Positions 8,254-17,485 of a DNA stretch of 64,000 nucleotides are shown here, in pieces (position 1 is the stretch's first letter; each line of letters begins with the position of its first letter). The stretch lies in contig NZ_JALBUF010000004.1 in assembly GCF_022606465.1 (NCBI RefSeq), positions 183,889 through 247,888 on the forward strand, given 5' to 3'. This DNA comes from Sulfoacidibacillus ferrooxidans. Lineage in GTDB: Bacteria; Bacillota; Bacilli; Alicyclobacillales; SLC66. The position numbers were made by a program, and so were the translations under genes. The notes under the pieces were generated by a model. The model had not been told where the DNA came from and searched no databases. It saw nothing but the letters and a program-made list of their open reading frames with translations.

Positions 8254-10464
8254 GTGCTTGTGCGGCAACAATGGGAGAGATCACAACGTAAGCAGCGTTA
8301 TCTTAGTGGGAAAAAGACTTTAGTGGGGATGACAACACTTGCGCTATGCACGATGGCGGGAGCACCTGCATTTGCGATGAGCCACAGTACAAATACTCAT
8401 GAAGATACAGTGCGCGCACCGATGCGAGGATCTAGTTCCACTCTCATTCTCCCAATCGTCGCCAATGGTCAGCAAATCAATTTGACCATTCCAACCATTC
8501 CAGAAAATTACTTTGGTGATGGAGAAATTTCTGTTATTGGCACGATTGATCTGAATGGGATCATGGTAAATATATCAGGAGTAAAGTTGGGGTTGAATGT
8601 AACATCTGGAACGGAAGGCGTTTTACAAATTATTGGCGTGCCATATGTGACGTCCATTGCTGTGAGCGGACAGAGTGATACGGTGCAAACGGGAGTAAAT
8701 GATGCATTGGCTCTTACAGCGATCAATGCTAAGGGTGAATCAATGGGTATTCCAAGTGAAGTGCGAGTGAAGGAAAATGTGACCGGACCACAGGGTGTAG
8801 GTACATCGGAGTACGGCGTTACTGATGGTGCGTTTTATGCCAAAGTTGCAGGAACATATACGATTACACCTGTAATAACAGAATTTGGAGAGACCGTAAC
8901 AGGTCCATCCATAACCATTACAGTAACTTCTACCAGCACGAGTAAAGCAACAGGAACAACAGGAACAACAGGAACAACAGGAACAACAGGAACAACAGGA
9001 ACAACAGGAACAACAGGAACAACAGGAACAACAGGAACAACAGGAACAACAGGAACAACAGGAACATTTTTGTCTGGTGATGGACAGTCTGTGCCTTCCG
9101 TTACATTGCAAAATGCAGCTACAAACGATCAGGCCTTCTGGACGCGCGCGAGTGAGTCACTCTATGTGATTGCTCAAACGGCTAACCCAGTCAATACATC
9201 GGCGCAGGGTGGAACTATGTTAAGTGTAGCTCCTGGACAGACACTTTTCTTGGCTGCATACGAAGCAACTGGTAATGTTCCAAACTCTGAAACCACATGG
9301 GATGTCAATAGTCCTGATGCAAAGATTTCGACTACTCCAGGGCAAATGTATGGTGGTACAAATGGCACTCAAATGATGGCAACTGCACAATTTGTCGCGT
9401 CTAAACCAGGGGTATATACGATTCAAGCGGATGATCACGGCACGTACAGTGTTCCACTAGTGATCACTGTCGGGAAAAGCTCACTCGCAAGTGTACCTTT
9501 CACCGAATCAGCTACACAAATGGGTGTTCTGCCACTACCATCTTCTCTTCCTACACAAACACCGGTTCAGGCAGGTGGTATATCCTACACCACTTATCCA
9601 GCACAGGGGACATGGATACCGATATCTGGAACCGTTAATGGGACTGCTAGTTCTATGACAGCGTTGTTGCTCTATGGTGGGCAAGAGTGGAGCTATCGTC
9701 TTCCTGTTGGAACAAATGGCACCTTCTCAGGGTACGTGGAGTCTCCTTTTACAGGTGCAGTCACGGTTGATTTGGTTCCTGACTTTTTATCTGCACTCAC
9801 GAAAAATCAGGGATCATTGCCTACTGCGGATTATGCTACAGAATATACGGTAGATCCAACAGGCGCGAGCTTAACGAGCACGCAAGCAGGGTTGCTATCT
9901 TCAACGACCATGGATGACAATGTTAATCCGCCCTACCAGACGATTGCTGATGCGCTCATTGAAAATTCACCCACTTTAAATACTGGCATTGAAGCAATTA
10001 GCAATTATGTGAGTGATTTAGTCGTATATGACTTTAATGAGCTAAACGCAAATCAGTATGTGTGGCAAGATGCAGGAACTACGTTTACTAATCAGTCGGG
10101 TGTGTGTGAAAATTATGCACAATTGACTGCATCTATGTTGCGGTTAGTGGGAATTCCGGCACAAACTATTGGTGGTTATGGAGATGCAACATGGACCACA
10201 CCTAATTACTCGGATACCAATCCTCAAGATGCTCATGAGTGGGTAGAGGCATGGAATGGTTCAGAGTGGGTTATGCTCGATCCCACATGGGCTGATGGCA
10301 ATCAAAGTGTCAATAATTTATTGACGAATCAATACTTTACTAATACGGTTTCTTTTTCTGAAACACATGCAGCACAAGCCGACCAGATTGGCACTGATTT
10401 TTCGGCATATGGCAGGAAAAACTCATTATATAGCAAGAGCCACAACTATGATCCATTATTTTGA
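8254..10464 (+). CDS. secreted transglutaminase-like protein with (Thr-Gly-Thr)13 linker
   Basis: GTG at 8254 has GGAG seven bases upstream; an ATG at 8230 has no site. A signal peptide ends near APAFA. Residues 50-225 are a domain shared with the secreted protein at 3083. A 39-residue Thr-Gly-Thr tract follows, then beta-rich regions, then a transglutaminase-like core. Its triad is visible: Cys in SGVCENYAQ (about residue 618), His in DAHEWVEAW and Asp in MLDPTW. The GIPAQTIGGYG segment is typical of bacterial TG-core proteins. Such enzymes act as extracellular cysteine peptidases or crosslinkers. The N-terminal domain may anchor it where its paralogue sits. The substrate is unknown. Confidence 0.8.
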   Translation: MLVRQQWERSQRKQRYLSGKKTLVGMTTLALCTMAGAPAFAMSHSTNTHEDTVRAPMRGSSSTLILPIVANGQQINLTIPTIPENYFGDGEISVIGTIDLNGIMVNISGVKLGLNVTSGTEGVLQIIGVPYVTSIAVSGQSDTVQTGVNDALALTAINAKGESMGIPSEVRVKENVTGPQGVGTSEYGVTDGAFYAKVAGTYTITPVITEFGETVTGPSITITVTSTSTSKATGTTGTTGTTGTTGTTGTTGTTGTTGTTGTTGTTGTTGTFLSGDGQSVPSVTLQNAATNDQAFWTRASESLYVIAQTANPVNTSAQGGTMLSVAPGQTLFLAAYEATGNVPNSETTWDVNSPDAKISTTPGQMYGGTNGTQMMATAQFVASKPGVYTIQADDHGTYSVPLVITVGKSSLASVPFTESATQMGVLPLPSSLPTQTPVQAGGISYTTYPAQGTWIPISGTVNGTASSMTALLLYGGQEWSYRLPVGTNGTFSGYVESPFTGAVTVDLVPDFLSALTKNQGSLPTADYATEYTVDPTGASLTSTQAGLLSSTTMDDNVNPPYQTIADALIENSPTLNTGIEAISNYVSDLVVYDFNELNANQYVWQDAGTTFTNQSGVCENYAQLTASMLRLVGIPAQTIGGYGDATWTTPNYSDTNPQDAHEWVEAWNGSEWVMLDPTWADGNQSVNNLLTNQYFTNTVSFSETHAAQADQIGTDFSAYGRKNSLYSKSHNYDPLF
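8950..9066 (+). repeat. 9-bp tandem repeat, 13 copies, in frame
   Basis: ACAGGAACA is repeated 13 times without interruption, coding for (Thr-Gly-Thr)13 between the N-terminal domain and the rest of the transglutaminase-like protein. Perfect copies suggest recent slippage expansion. Copy changes keep the frame and alter only linker length. Confidence 0.95.
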
Positions 10465-10844
10465 AAATATACAATAAAATTCTTGAAGGTACTATTAAGA
10501 TCTGAGAATTGATCATTCTAGTTGTTTAGTTTATACTAAGTAAAGTACCTACGAGCTTCTGCGTGGGTTTTTGCTATCCTTTTAAGTTTCTCTATGGATG
10601 ATCGTTCTCTTTAATAGAAGCGATCTGCGCATTCGGTTGAACGGACAAGCAGTAAACTTCTATAAGAGCCTGTTCAAAAAGGGGGCAGGTAAGACCCACG
10701 CAGTGCAAGGAAGCAAGCCAAGAATGTGGACTGAGCGTACGTTTTGGGTACGTGAGGGAGCATTCTTGGCGCTGACGCTGCCATGCGCCAGGGAGTTCTG
10801 ACCCCTTTTTGAACAACCTCTATAAGATAAGGATGTGTTATTTT
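10465..10844. other. intergenic region occupied by a MITE-like element
   Basis: There is no gene here. The short ORFs on both strands at 10592-10875 follow the palindromic element and are not credible. The part before 10659 shows no clear terminator for the transglutaminase-like gene. Confidence 0.6.
10659..10826. mobile_element. MITE-like palindromic element with 8-bp target duplication
   Basis: An approximately 152-bp element (10667-10818) has perfect 13-bp terminal inverted repeats GTTCAAAAAGGGG (10672-10684 and 10802-10814). It is flanked by the direct repeat TCTATAAG (10659-10666 and 10819-10826), as expected for a target-site duplication. The interior is also palindromic: CCAAGAATG pairs with CATTCTTGG and GTAC elements form the tip. 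It has no coding capacity. It ends about 20 bp before the start of the lipoprotein gene, so it replaces part of that gene's leader. Confidence 0.85.
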
Positions 10845-11480
10845 TTGAAAAAAATACGAGTGGCAGCAACTGCAATAACCATGCTTATGGCGGGGACCTT
10901 ACTTTTGTCTGGCTGTGGTACAGCTTCTAATGCAGCGGCTAGTTCAGAGACTACGACAGCAACAGCAGCTACGCAAACTGCGACAGGCATTGCAGCTAGT
11001 AGTTCACCCACGACTAGCACCACAGTGTCTAATCAGAGTTCAGGAACAAAAAGTTCGGGTACATCTGGAACCATGACAACAGGCGCGTCTACAGCGAGTA
11101 GCACACAGGTGACTACACATGCGATTGCCCCTAGTAAGATTCCTGCTGGTGCAGTGAAAAAGACAGTAAAGGCAAGTACATCGGGTGCTTTATCTGCCTC
11201 GTCTAACACGATGGCATCGATTGTGTTGCCAAGCTATGTGCCAACGGGTGTAAAGGTTGAAAAGATGTTTCTTGATATCAAACCGGTTGTGGGGACTAAT
11301 CAACCGGAAAGAGTAGTACCTGTCACTGACTACCACATTACTTCTAGGACACTAACAATTGCTGTTCCGCATGTGGAACCAGGGCATTATCTGTTAATTC
11401 CTGAATTTACAGGACTCGTAAAGGGCTCCATGCAGTTATTCGTGATTACAGCTGGGGTTAACCTTACGGCTCAGGCATAA
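10845..11480 (+). CDS. predicted lipoprotein, Ser/Thr-rich
   Basis: TTG at 10845 gives a classic lipoprotein signal: KK at the start, a hydrophobic core, then the lipobox LLLSGC. AAGGA lies upstream but at a long spacing (11 nt). About 90 residues of Ala/Ser/Thr-rich spacer follow, then a domain of about 80 residues (IVLPSYVPTGVKVEKMFLDIKP onward) with alternating hydrophobic residues, probably a small beta domain. It is exported and lipid-anchored to the membrane. I do not recognise the family. The frame can be extended to 10809 inside the MITE, which I regard as accidental. Confidence 0.7.
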   Translation: MKKIRVAATAITMLMAGTLLLSGCGTASNAAASSETTTATAATQTATGIAASSSPTTSTTVSNQSSGTKSSGTSGTMTTGASTASSTQVTTHAIAPSKIPAGAVKKTVKASTSGALSASSNTMASIVLPSYVPTGVKVEKMFLDIKPVVGTNQPERVVPVTDYHITSRTLTIAVPHVEPGHYLLIPEFTGLVKGSMQLFVITAGVNLTAQA

Positions 11481-11530
11481 TCACTTTGCAGTATGATAGT
11501 TAGTAAAGTAGGATAGGCTCGTGATTTTGG

Positions 11531-11562
11531 CCCACTGATTATTTTTGTCAGTGGGTATTTTT
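11531..11562 (+). terminator. intrinsic terminator of the lipoprotein gene
   Basis: CCCACTGA (11531-11538) pairs with TCAGTGGG (11548-11555) and is followed by TATTTTTA. It lies about 50 nt past the stop codon. Confidence 0.85.
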
Positions 11563-11666
11563 ACTATGAAAATGTGAGATTGATGGCTTGCAGGATGAAA
11601 CATCTGCATGTATAATGCAAGTGTATACTTGCGTAAGTGAGTGCTTGCATATGGCGAAAGTGGTGT

Positions 11667-11692
11667 GCAGGGTATAGATGCAGGGTATAGAT
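11667..11692. repeat. 13-bp tandem direct repeat upstream of 11748
   Basis: GCAGGGTATAGAT occurs twice head to tail (11667-11679, 11680-11692). Another pair, ATGCAAG and CTTGCAT, forms an inverted repeat at about 11619-11651. Both lie in the leader or promoter region of the next gene and could be binding sites. Confidence 0.5.
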
Positions 11693-11747
11693 ATAGTGCA
11701 AATAGGGTCTAAGGTGTAATTGACATAGGGAAGGGATGGGATGGCAG

Positions 11748-13184
11748 ATGCGAAGTATGGGATTTTTTGCGAAGGTGGCAGTGGTGACTGCGCTTTTCAC
11801 ATGTTCAGTATCGACAGAAATTTTCGCACAGGAGTCGACAGTTGGATATTATCCGTTACGTAATATTTATATGCAAGTAAATCAACAACAAGTAGAGCAT
11901 GCCAAATCGATTCGCGCGATTGATCCTGCAAGTGGTGAGATGACTACGTATACACCTATTTGGTATGTGATGCAGATTCTAAAGAATTTAGGTATTCAAC
12001 AGACTTGGAATGGTGTGAACTGGAACCTTGAGTTACCGCCGAATGTAGCTCCTAAGATTAATCTGCAAGCGGTTTCCCCGGGTATTGGGGAAAAGCATAT
12101 TTATGTAAATGGCGTTCTTTATGAAAATGTACACGGGATTGCCTATCCAGATCCGTATTCTGGAGTCATGACAGAATACATGCCAATTTGGTATGTGATG
12201 CACATTTTACAAAGCATCGGGTTTAATTCCACGTGGACAGGATATGTATGGAATGTGACCCCGCCTAATTCTTTAAGCCAGACAACCACCACATCACAGC
12301 TACCAACTGTGACCAAATTGAGTTTTTTGGAGCAATTTGAAAGTCAATTAGGTATCGTACCAAACTATAGTGGTACGGATACCTTTACTGATGTATCCGA
12401 TAACACGCCTGCATTTGCAGCTGTGAATGCAGCATTGGTTGATCATCTAGTCACACCTGATTCATCTACGTATTTTGGTGCTAATGATCCAGTGAGTACC
12501 GCAGAAGTGGCACAGTGGTATTGGAATTACAAGGACATCGGTCACGCTGAGTATGAGCCTGGAGAGACTCCTACCGCATGGGCATCTTATATTGGTTTGA
12601 CTACCAATGTAGGCGATGTCTCGGCAATTAATACAGTGCAAGCGACTCAATTGCTACAAAATATCCAAGCGTTACAACAAGGCTATCGCACACTTGGAAC
12701 GGGCAACTATCAAATTGTCTATCCAGTTGCAGATGAATATGATGCTGTCTTTAAAGGAGAAACGACCGCTCCGCCTAGCGGATATCAGTCAACAATTATC
12801 GGCACATATCGCATGTTAGATGATCTGACAGTGCAAGTGTCCAATGGCGAGATGACAGTGCAAGTGCCAGGCCTTCCTGATACGAGTAATTGGGCTTTTG
12901 GTAGTTGGCTGTACAGTGGAGATTCATTGAATTATAGTCTTGACAATGGATCGACTTGGATGTCTACTTCACGCTATGATTCTAATAATGACAGTATGGG
13001 AGGTACGAGTACGCCACCAGATACTATCTTGTTGCGCACCAAGCATTTACAGTCAGGAATTATCGTGGAGTTTGGTGATGTGCCAGCGTATGAAGTACCT
13101 GTGTATCAAGGCGGTGTGCATATTTCCTATACGCCAAGTCAAGGACTAGTCGTCACGCGCATGATGACGGCAAATGTCAACTGA
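11748..13184 (+). CDS. secreted protein with two stalk-type repeats
   Basis: ATG 11748 is preferred to ATG 11736, which has AAGGG touching it. A signal peptide ends near residue 25 (TEIFAQ). Two repeats of about 75 residues follow: YYPLRNIYMQVNQQQVEH...TPIWYVMQILKNLGIQQTWNGVNWNL and HIYVNGVLYENVHG...MPIWYVMHILQSIGFNSTWTGYVWNV. Their IWYVM-IL--GI/F--TW-G--WN pattern recalls copper-amine-oxidase N-terminal/stalk domains. The middle (about 190-300) has a weak SLH-like look (FTDVSDNTPAFAAVNAAL). The C-terminus is a beta-rich module. A cell-surface role is likely. No enzyme motif is seen. Confidence 0.65.
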   Translation: MRSMGFFAKVAVVTALFTCSVSTEIFAQESTVGYYPLRNIYMQVNQQQVEHAKSIRAIDPASGEMTTYTPIWYVMQILKNLGIQQTWNGVNWNLELPPNVAPKINLQAVSPGIGEKHIYVNGVLYENVHGIAYPDPYSGVMTEYMPIWYVMHILQSIGFNSTWTGYVWNVTPPNSLSQTTTTSQLPTVTKLSFLEQFESQLGIVPNYSGTDTFTDVSDNTPAFAAVNAALVDHLVTPDSSTYFGANDPVSTAEVAQWYWNYKDIGHAEYEPGETPTAWASYIGLTTNVGDVSAINTVQATQLLQNIQALQQGYRTLGTGNYQIVYPVADEYDAVFKGETTAPPSGYQSTIIGTYRMLDDLTVQVSNGEMTVQVPGLPDTSNWAFGSWLYSGDSLNYSLDNGSTWMSTSRYDSNNDSMGGTSTPPDTILLRTKHLQSGIIVEFGDVPAYEVPVYQGGVHISYTPSQGLVVTRMMTANVN

Positions 13185-13243
13185 TTTATCCATTTAGTGG
13201 TTTAGTTACTTTCATTAAAAGATCAGGAGCATGTATCGCATGT

Positions 13244-13294
13244 GTGAAGGCCCTGAAAGCTGAGACTATTATCGTCTGCTTTCAGGGCCTTCAC
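13244..13294. terminator. 17-bp perfect hairpin between convergent genes
   Basis: GTGAAGGCCCTGAAAGC (13244-13260) pairs perfectly with 13278-13294. It lies between the ends of the 11748 and 13961 genes, and probably serves both. Confidence 0.85.
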
Positions 13295-13316
13295 GATGTT
13301 ATGCTTACCTCTGTGA

Positions 13317-13961
13317 TTACTTTGCTTTTAACACAGAGGTTTGTAACTGCTTAATCGTCGAATAAAGTGGATCGGATTTTGGTATTGTTTTTAGTGCTTG
13401 TTGTAACGTTTGTTTTTCTGCGGTTATGTTTTTCAATTGGCCTTGGCATAAGGCGAGATTCCACCAGCCATACGCATAGGTTGGGTTGACTTGTGTTGCT
13501 TTTTGATAATAGGGCAACGCCTTTTGTGGTTGACCTAGTGTTCGCAAATAAATATTTCCAATGTTGTTATAAGGGATTGCATCTGTTGGCGCAATCTTAA
13601 TCGCTTTTTCATAATAACTAATCGCTAGGTGTGGATGGCTATTGACATTAGCACTTAGTGCAGCATTGATTTGTGCTTGTTCATTTGTCGGTTGGCTTTG
13701 GGCTAGGGACTCAAAGTGTTTTAACTTTGCAGCACCTTTATAGGTGGATCCTCCCACTATAACTGACTCGGTTCCATTCGGATTTTTCACCACAACATTG
13801 TTCTGTGGTTTATTCGAATTTGTTGTGGAAGGAACTGTCGTGGTAGGTGATGTACTTGTAGTCGTTGTCGTTCCACAGCCTGTCAGGGACATGGCTGTGA
13901 TTAGACCTGCTGCACCTATACCGAGCAACTTATTTTTTATTGTAAACATGTGATACACCAT
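13317..13961 (-). CDS. TPR lipoprotein
   Basis: AAGGATGGG precedes ATG 13961. The 214-aa product has a signal with lipobox SLTGC, a Thr/Ser/Asn-rich spacer (about 30-60) and three to four tetratricopeptide repeats (about 90-205). These include HLAISYYEKAIKIAPTDAIP and QKALPYYQKATQVNPTYAYG. The mature protein should be lipid-anchored on the outer face of the membrane and act as a protein-interaction scaffold. The partner is unknown. A strongly base-paired region lies in its leader (13993-14073). Confidence 0.85.
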   Translation of the reverse strand: MVYHMFTIKNKLLGIGAAGLITAMSLTGCGTTTTTSTSPTTTVPSTTNSNKPQNNVVVKNPNGTESVIVGGSTYKGAAKLKHFESLAQSQPTNEQAQINAALSANVNSHPHLAISYYEKAIKIAPTDAIPYNNIGNIYLRTLGQPQKALPYYQKATQVNPTYAYGWWNLALCQGQLKNITAEKQTLQQALKTIPKSDPLYSTIKQLQTSVLKAK

Positions 13962-13992
13962 CCCATCCTTTGTCTTGTCTTTAGTCGGTTGT

Positions 13993-14073
13993 TCCCCCGT
14001 AGTATGCCTGCATCTGCAAGCGTCTATGTAGGAGACGCATCCGGTTATTGAGTTTTGGCATGCGGGGGATGTC
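13993..14073 (-). ncRNA. candidate structured leader RNA
   Basis: On the minus strand upstream of the TPR lipoprotein, CCCCCG-ATGCC type arms (about 13994-14008 and 14059-14071) close a long structure. Inside it GCGTCT and AGACGC (about 14021-14039) form a second stem. The gap is about 33 nt from the start codon. I could not match it to a riboswitch class that I know. It may also be a protein-binding palindrome. The part of the gap from 14074 to 14288 shows nothing certain. Confidence 0.4.
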
Positions 14074-14288
14074 TCCTATTTGCACATATTTCCACTATGG
14101 GGTTAATCACTATTAACCTATCATAAAAAGATTGCTAGAGCAAGTTATGTAGTAAGGACGTCAATTTTTAGTCATACTCAAGCGTTTTCATCATGTTAAA
14201 GGGATAATATTAATATTGATACAAAATTTACATCACTATTTCGTGTGTCCGTTTCGTTATACTAGACTCAAAGGAAAAGGAGACGATT

Positions 14289-16037
14289 ATGCGTACAAAG
14301 ACATGGATGACGATGGTTGCTATTGCATCGCTTTCTTTTAGTTTATCCACTGCAGCATGTGCTGATTCTCTTCCCTATAAGGATATATCGGATAGTTTTG
14401 CTCAAACAGCTATCGTGCAACTTACGCAAGCGGGTGATATTCATGGTTATCCTAACGGCACATTTCGACCCCATGCAGTGATTACACGAGGGCAGTTTTT
14501 GGCCTATATGATGAATGTATTAGAACCGTATACAGGAATAACTGCAGTTCCACATGGGACTTTTTATCCAGATGTGCCTCCTGGCAATTGGGATTACAAC
14601 GTTGTTGGAAGCGCACAAGTTGCAGGGTGGTTAAATACTTATTGGTTAAATTTAAGTGATGGATTTCATGAAAATGATCAAGCGTCGCGTGGTGATGCCG
14701 CATCCATGTTTGTGGGGGCATTAGAGCATTCAAAGTTTGACTTTACTCTTCCGCAAGGCGTTACACCTTTGACATATGCTACTGAACTTGGCATGTTTGC
14801 AGGATTACCTGCAACTGCTAATCCAGTATACTTCAACCGCGCAGATGCAGCAGTTGTTCTTAATAACGTATTGACGTTGTGTAAGCAATTTGTAGCAAAG
14901 GGGCCCGTTGGTATTCGTGGTGAATTGCCTGACGTAGTTAGCGGATCTAGTTCACAAACGTCATCTGCTTCTACTACAGCAAGTACAGCATCAACTACGT
15001 CGTCTACGACGACATCATCCGTACCATTTACGACTATGGTAACGACGAGTGGTTCACAAATTGATGTTGTACTTGGGTTTAATTATGGGGGTAGTTTAGC
15101 TAGTGATCTTACAGAAGACGAACAGGATACGGATGTCAATACAATTGTCTATGATGGTTTTCATTTAAATAGCTCTTTACAATTCAATGGTACGTTACCT
15201 GCATCATTTGCAGATACGCTGCATACGTATGGCAAACAGGTCTATGGGTTATTTGGAACTGAAGATCCGACCTTGCTTACAGAGGCATTGGCGACAACTC
15301 AAAGCCGCGCGGCACTGGTGCAACAGATTGCTAGTGTGTGTGATACTTCACATCTTGATGGGGCCAATATTGATTTTGAAGACGTTCCTGGTTCTCTAGA
15401 GTCGGATCTCACCGCATTTATGCAACAATTAACGACGGCTTTGCAAGCTAGTGGCATGAAGACGTCGATTGATGTTGCAGTACCATCCGCTGGATCTTGG
15501 TCACAAGCGTATGATTATGGCCAACTAGGGAAGATCACAAACTATGTGTTCTTGATGGCGTATGATGAGCACTGGAGTGGCGATATCACACCTGGAACTG
15601 TAGCATCTCTACAGTGGGTGCAAAATAACGTAAATATACTTTTGCAAGATGGTACTCCTGCCGATCATTTGATTCTTGGTCTGCCACTGTATACAAGGGC
15701 GTGGCAAACTGGAAATACCACACAAATGCACAGCATACCTATTGGCGAGATGGAATCCATGATCGCAAGTGGACAAACCACCCAAAGTTCATTTGACCAA
15801 TCGGTAAACCAGTGGGTTAATGTTTACAACGACAGTACAGGGACACAATGGGAATTTTGGCAGGATGGATTTAAAAATTTACAGTCTATGGGTTCTCTGG
15901 CTATTAAAGATCAGTTAGCGGGAGTGGGTTACTGGCAACTTGGAGATGAAACGCCTTCGCAGTGGTCCTTTATTTTACCGGTTGGACTTGGGGGTACAGC
16001 GATAGCTAGTTCATCATCCAATACAACGGGTGCGTAG
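14289..16037 (+). CDS. SLH domain plus glycoside hydrolase family 18 protein
   Basis: AAAAGGAG precedes ATG. A signal peptide ends near ACADS. Residues 27-190 carry two to three S-layer-homology-like units (YKDISDSFAQTAIVQLTQAG, then GYPNGTFRPHAVITRGQFL). A Ser/Thr linker (about 215-245) leads to a GH18 domain. The catalytic signature reads LDGANIDFED, with the acid at about Glu364 and the preceding aspartates in place. VFLMAYDEHW supplies the Asp-Tyr pair near the active site. Such proteins hydrolyse beta-1,4-GlcNAc polymers (peptidoglycan or chitin), and Bacillus homologues of the YdhD/YaaH type act on spore cortex or wall. The SLH units should anchor it to the cell wall. Confidence 0.85.
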   Translation: MRTKTWMTMVAIASLSFSLSTAACADSLPYKDISDSFAQTAIVQLTQAGDIHGYPNGTFRPHAVITRGQFLAYMMNVLEPYTGITAVPHGTFYPDVPPGNWDYNVVGSAQVAGWLNTYWLNLSDGFHENDQASRGDAASMFVGALEHSKFDFTLPQGVTPLTYATELGMFAGLPATANPVYFNRADAAVVLNNVLTLCKQFVAKGPVGIRGELPDVVSGSSSQTSSASTTASTASTTSSTTTSSVPFTTMVTTSGSQIDVVLGFNYGGSLASDLTEDEQDTDVNTIVYDGFHLNSSLQFNGTLPASFADTLHTYGKQVYGLFGTEDPTLLTEALATTQSRAALVQQIASVCDTSHLDGANIDFEDVPGSLESDLTAFMQQLTTALQASGMKTSIDVAVPSAGSWSQAYDYGQLGKITNYVFLMAYDEHWSGDITPGTVASLQWVQNNVNILLQDGTPADHLILGLPLYTRAWQTGNTTQMHSIPIGEMESMIASGQTTQSSFDQSVNQWVNVYNDSTGTQWEFWQDGFKNLQSMGSLAIKDQLAGVGYWQLGDETPSQWSFILPVGLGGTAIASSSSNTTGA

Positions 16038-16191
16038 ACAGATAAGCGGTTGCTCATACTAGTAGGGTTGATTGTTACAAGTTGTGGTAGTGGGTACCCT
16101 GCCTTGCTTGCATGATTTGAAGTTTTGACTTTTGATCTACGGGTAGACGGCAGGGATGTATGGATTGTAATGGAAGGAGACCTCTGAAGCG

Positions 16192-17412
16192 ATGAGTAAT
16201 CATTCACCCGAAGGAATGCCAGCTATTTTAGTGCCTGTGCAGGAATTGGAGTCGAGAGAAGCACGGCTCGATCCATTTCCATGGTTTTCTACTATGCGTA
16301 AAGCGTCACCTGTGCGCTATGACGCGACACGTCACTCGTGGGATGTTTTTTGTTATGATGAGGTACTTGCTGTGTTAAAAGATCACGATACTTTTTCTTC
16401 TGTACGGCCAAAGCTTGGTCCGCGGTTACTAGGCAGTGTCATTGGTGAAGACCCACCGAAACATCAGCAATTGCGCAATATCGTAAGTCGGGCATTTACA
16501 CCGAAAACGGTAGCTGACTTAGAACCAAGGATCAAAGCGATCATTACAGACTTGATCGATCAAGCGATTGAAGAACATGGACATTTTGATTTTGTAGCGA
16601 AAATTGCTGTGCCACTACCTGTGATTGTGATTGCAGAATTACTTGGCGTACCGATTGATGATAGGCCACTTTTTAAGCACTGGTCCGATGTGATTGCAAA
16701 GGGTGCAACGGAAAATTCGATGTCGGGTTTAGCGACACTCATGTCAGAAAAGACTCAGGCAAAAGAAGAGTTGGATTCCTATTTTTTGCATATTTTGAAT
16801 GAACGAAGAGTGGATCCTAAGGAAGATCTGATTTCACATCTCGTGCAAGCGGAGGTGAATGGAGAACACCTCCGTGATGAAGATCTACTTGAATTTTGCA
16901 TTTTACTACTTGCGGCAGGAAATGAGACGACAACCAATCTATTGACGAATACCGTGCGTAGATATTGTGAGGATCCGTCATTACAGGTTTATCTGCGTGA
17001 ACATCTAGAGGCCATCGATGTGGCAACAGAAGAATCGTTGCGGTTTTATTCTCCTATTCAAGCTACCAATCGCTATGCGACAAAAGATGTGCAACTCGGC
17101 GGGCACATAATTCATGAGGGTGATCAAGTGGTTGTGTGGATCGGATCTGCGAATCGCGATGAACAACAATTTGTAGCAGCAGACACGTTTGTTATGGACA
17201 GGCATCCAAATAAGCATATAGCATTTGGACATGGTATTCATTTTTGTCTAGGGGCACCACTTGCGCGTTTAGAAGCGCACGTTGCGCTACCAGCTATATT
17301 AGAGCGTATGTACGCTATGCATTTTGAAATGGACGGGACTCTGCAACCCATTCCAAGCTCTCTTGTTTATGGAACGAGTCAAATGGAGATTGCCTATAGA
17401 CTTCCATCATAA
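16192..17412 (+). CDS. cytochrome P450
   Basis: GGAAGGAG lies upstream with somewhat long spacing. The 406-aa soluble P450 has all marks of a class I bacterial enzyme: the I-helix oxygen-binding AAGNETTTN, the K-helix ExxR in TEESLRF, and the haem loop FGHGIHFCLGAPLARLE with the thiolate Cys at about 352. The closest families by look are CYP107/CYP109-like. The reaction is monooxygenation of an unknown small molecule, using electrons from a ferredoxin or flavodoxin encoded elsewhere. No biosynthetic partner is adjacent. The downstream MFS transporter is dead, so any pairing with export is lost. Confidence 0.9.
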   Translation: MSNHSPEGMPAILVPVQELESREARLDPFPWFSTMRKASPVRYDATRHSWDVFCYDEVLAVLKDHDTFSSVRPKLGPRLLGSVIGEDPPKHQQLRNIVSRAFTPKTVADLEPRIKAIITDLIDQAIEEHGHFDFVAKIAVPLPVIVIAELLGVPIDDRPLFKHWSDVIAKGATENSMSGLATLMSEKTQAKEELDSYFLHILNERRVDPKEDLISHLVQAEVNGEHLRDEDLLEFCILLLAAGNETTTNLLTNTVRRYCEDPSLQVYLREHLEAIDVATEESLRFYSPIQATNRYATKDVQLGGHIIHEGDQVVVWIGSANRDEQQFVAADTFVMDRHPNKHIAFGHGIHFCLGAPLARLEAHVALPAILERMYAMHFEMDGTLQPIPSSLVYGTSQMEIAYRLPS

Positions 17413-17485
17413 TGAAGATTGAAGGCATTGATACGCTCTTGCATGCAGTTTGCTATAAATATCAAACGAACTGTGGGGTGACGCA

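Noticed and set aside
8740..9111. Minus-strand ORF with a Cys-rich repeat (CCSCCS)
   Set aside because: It is the antisense of the Thr-Gly-Thr repeat in a well-supported gene.
10592..10875. Several short ORFs on both strands
   Set aside because: They come from the palindromic MITE-like element and have no ribosome sites.
16097..16156. CCCTGCC/GGCAGGG inverted repeat before the P450 gene
   Set aside because: The arms are 7 bp and almost 45 bp apart with no T-tract; not strong enough to list as a site.
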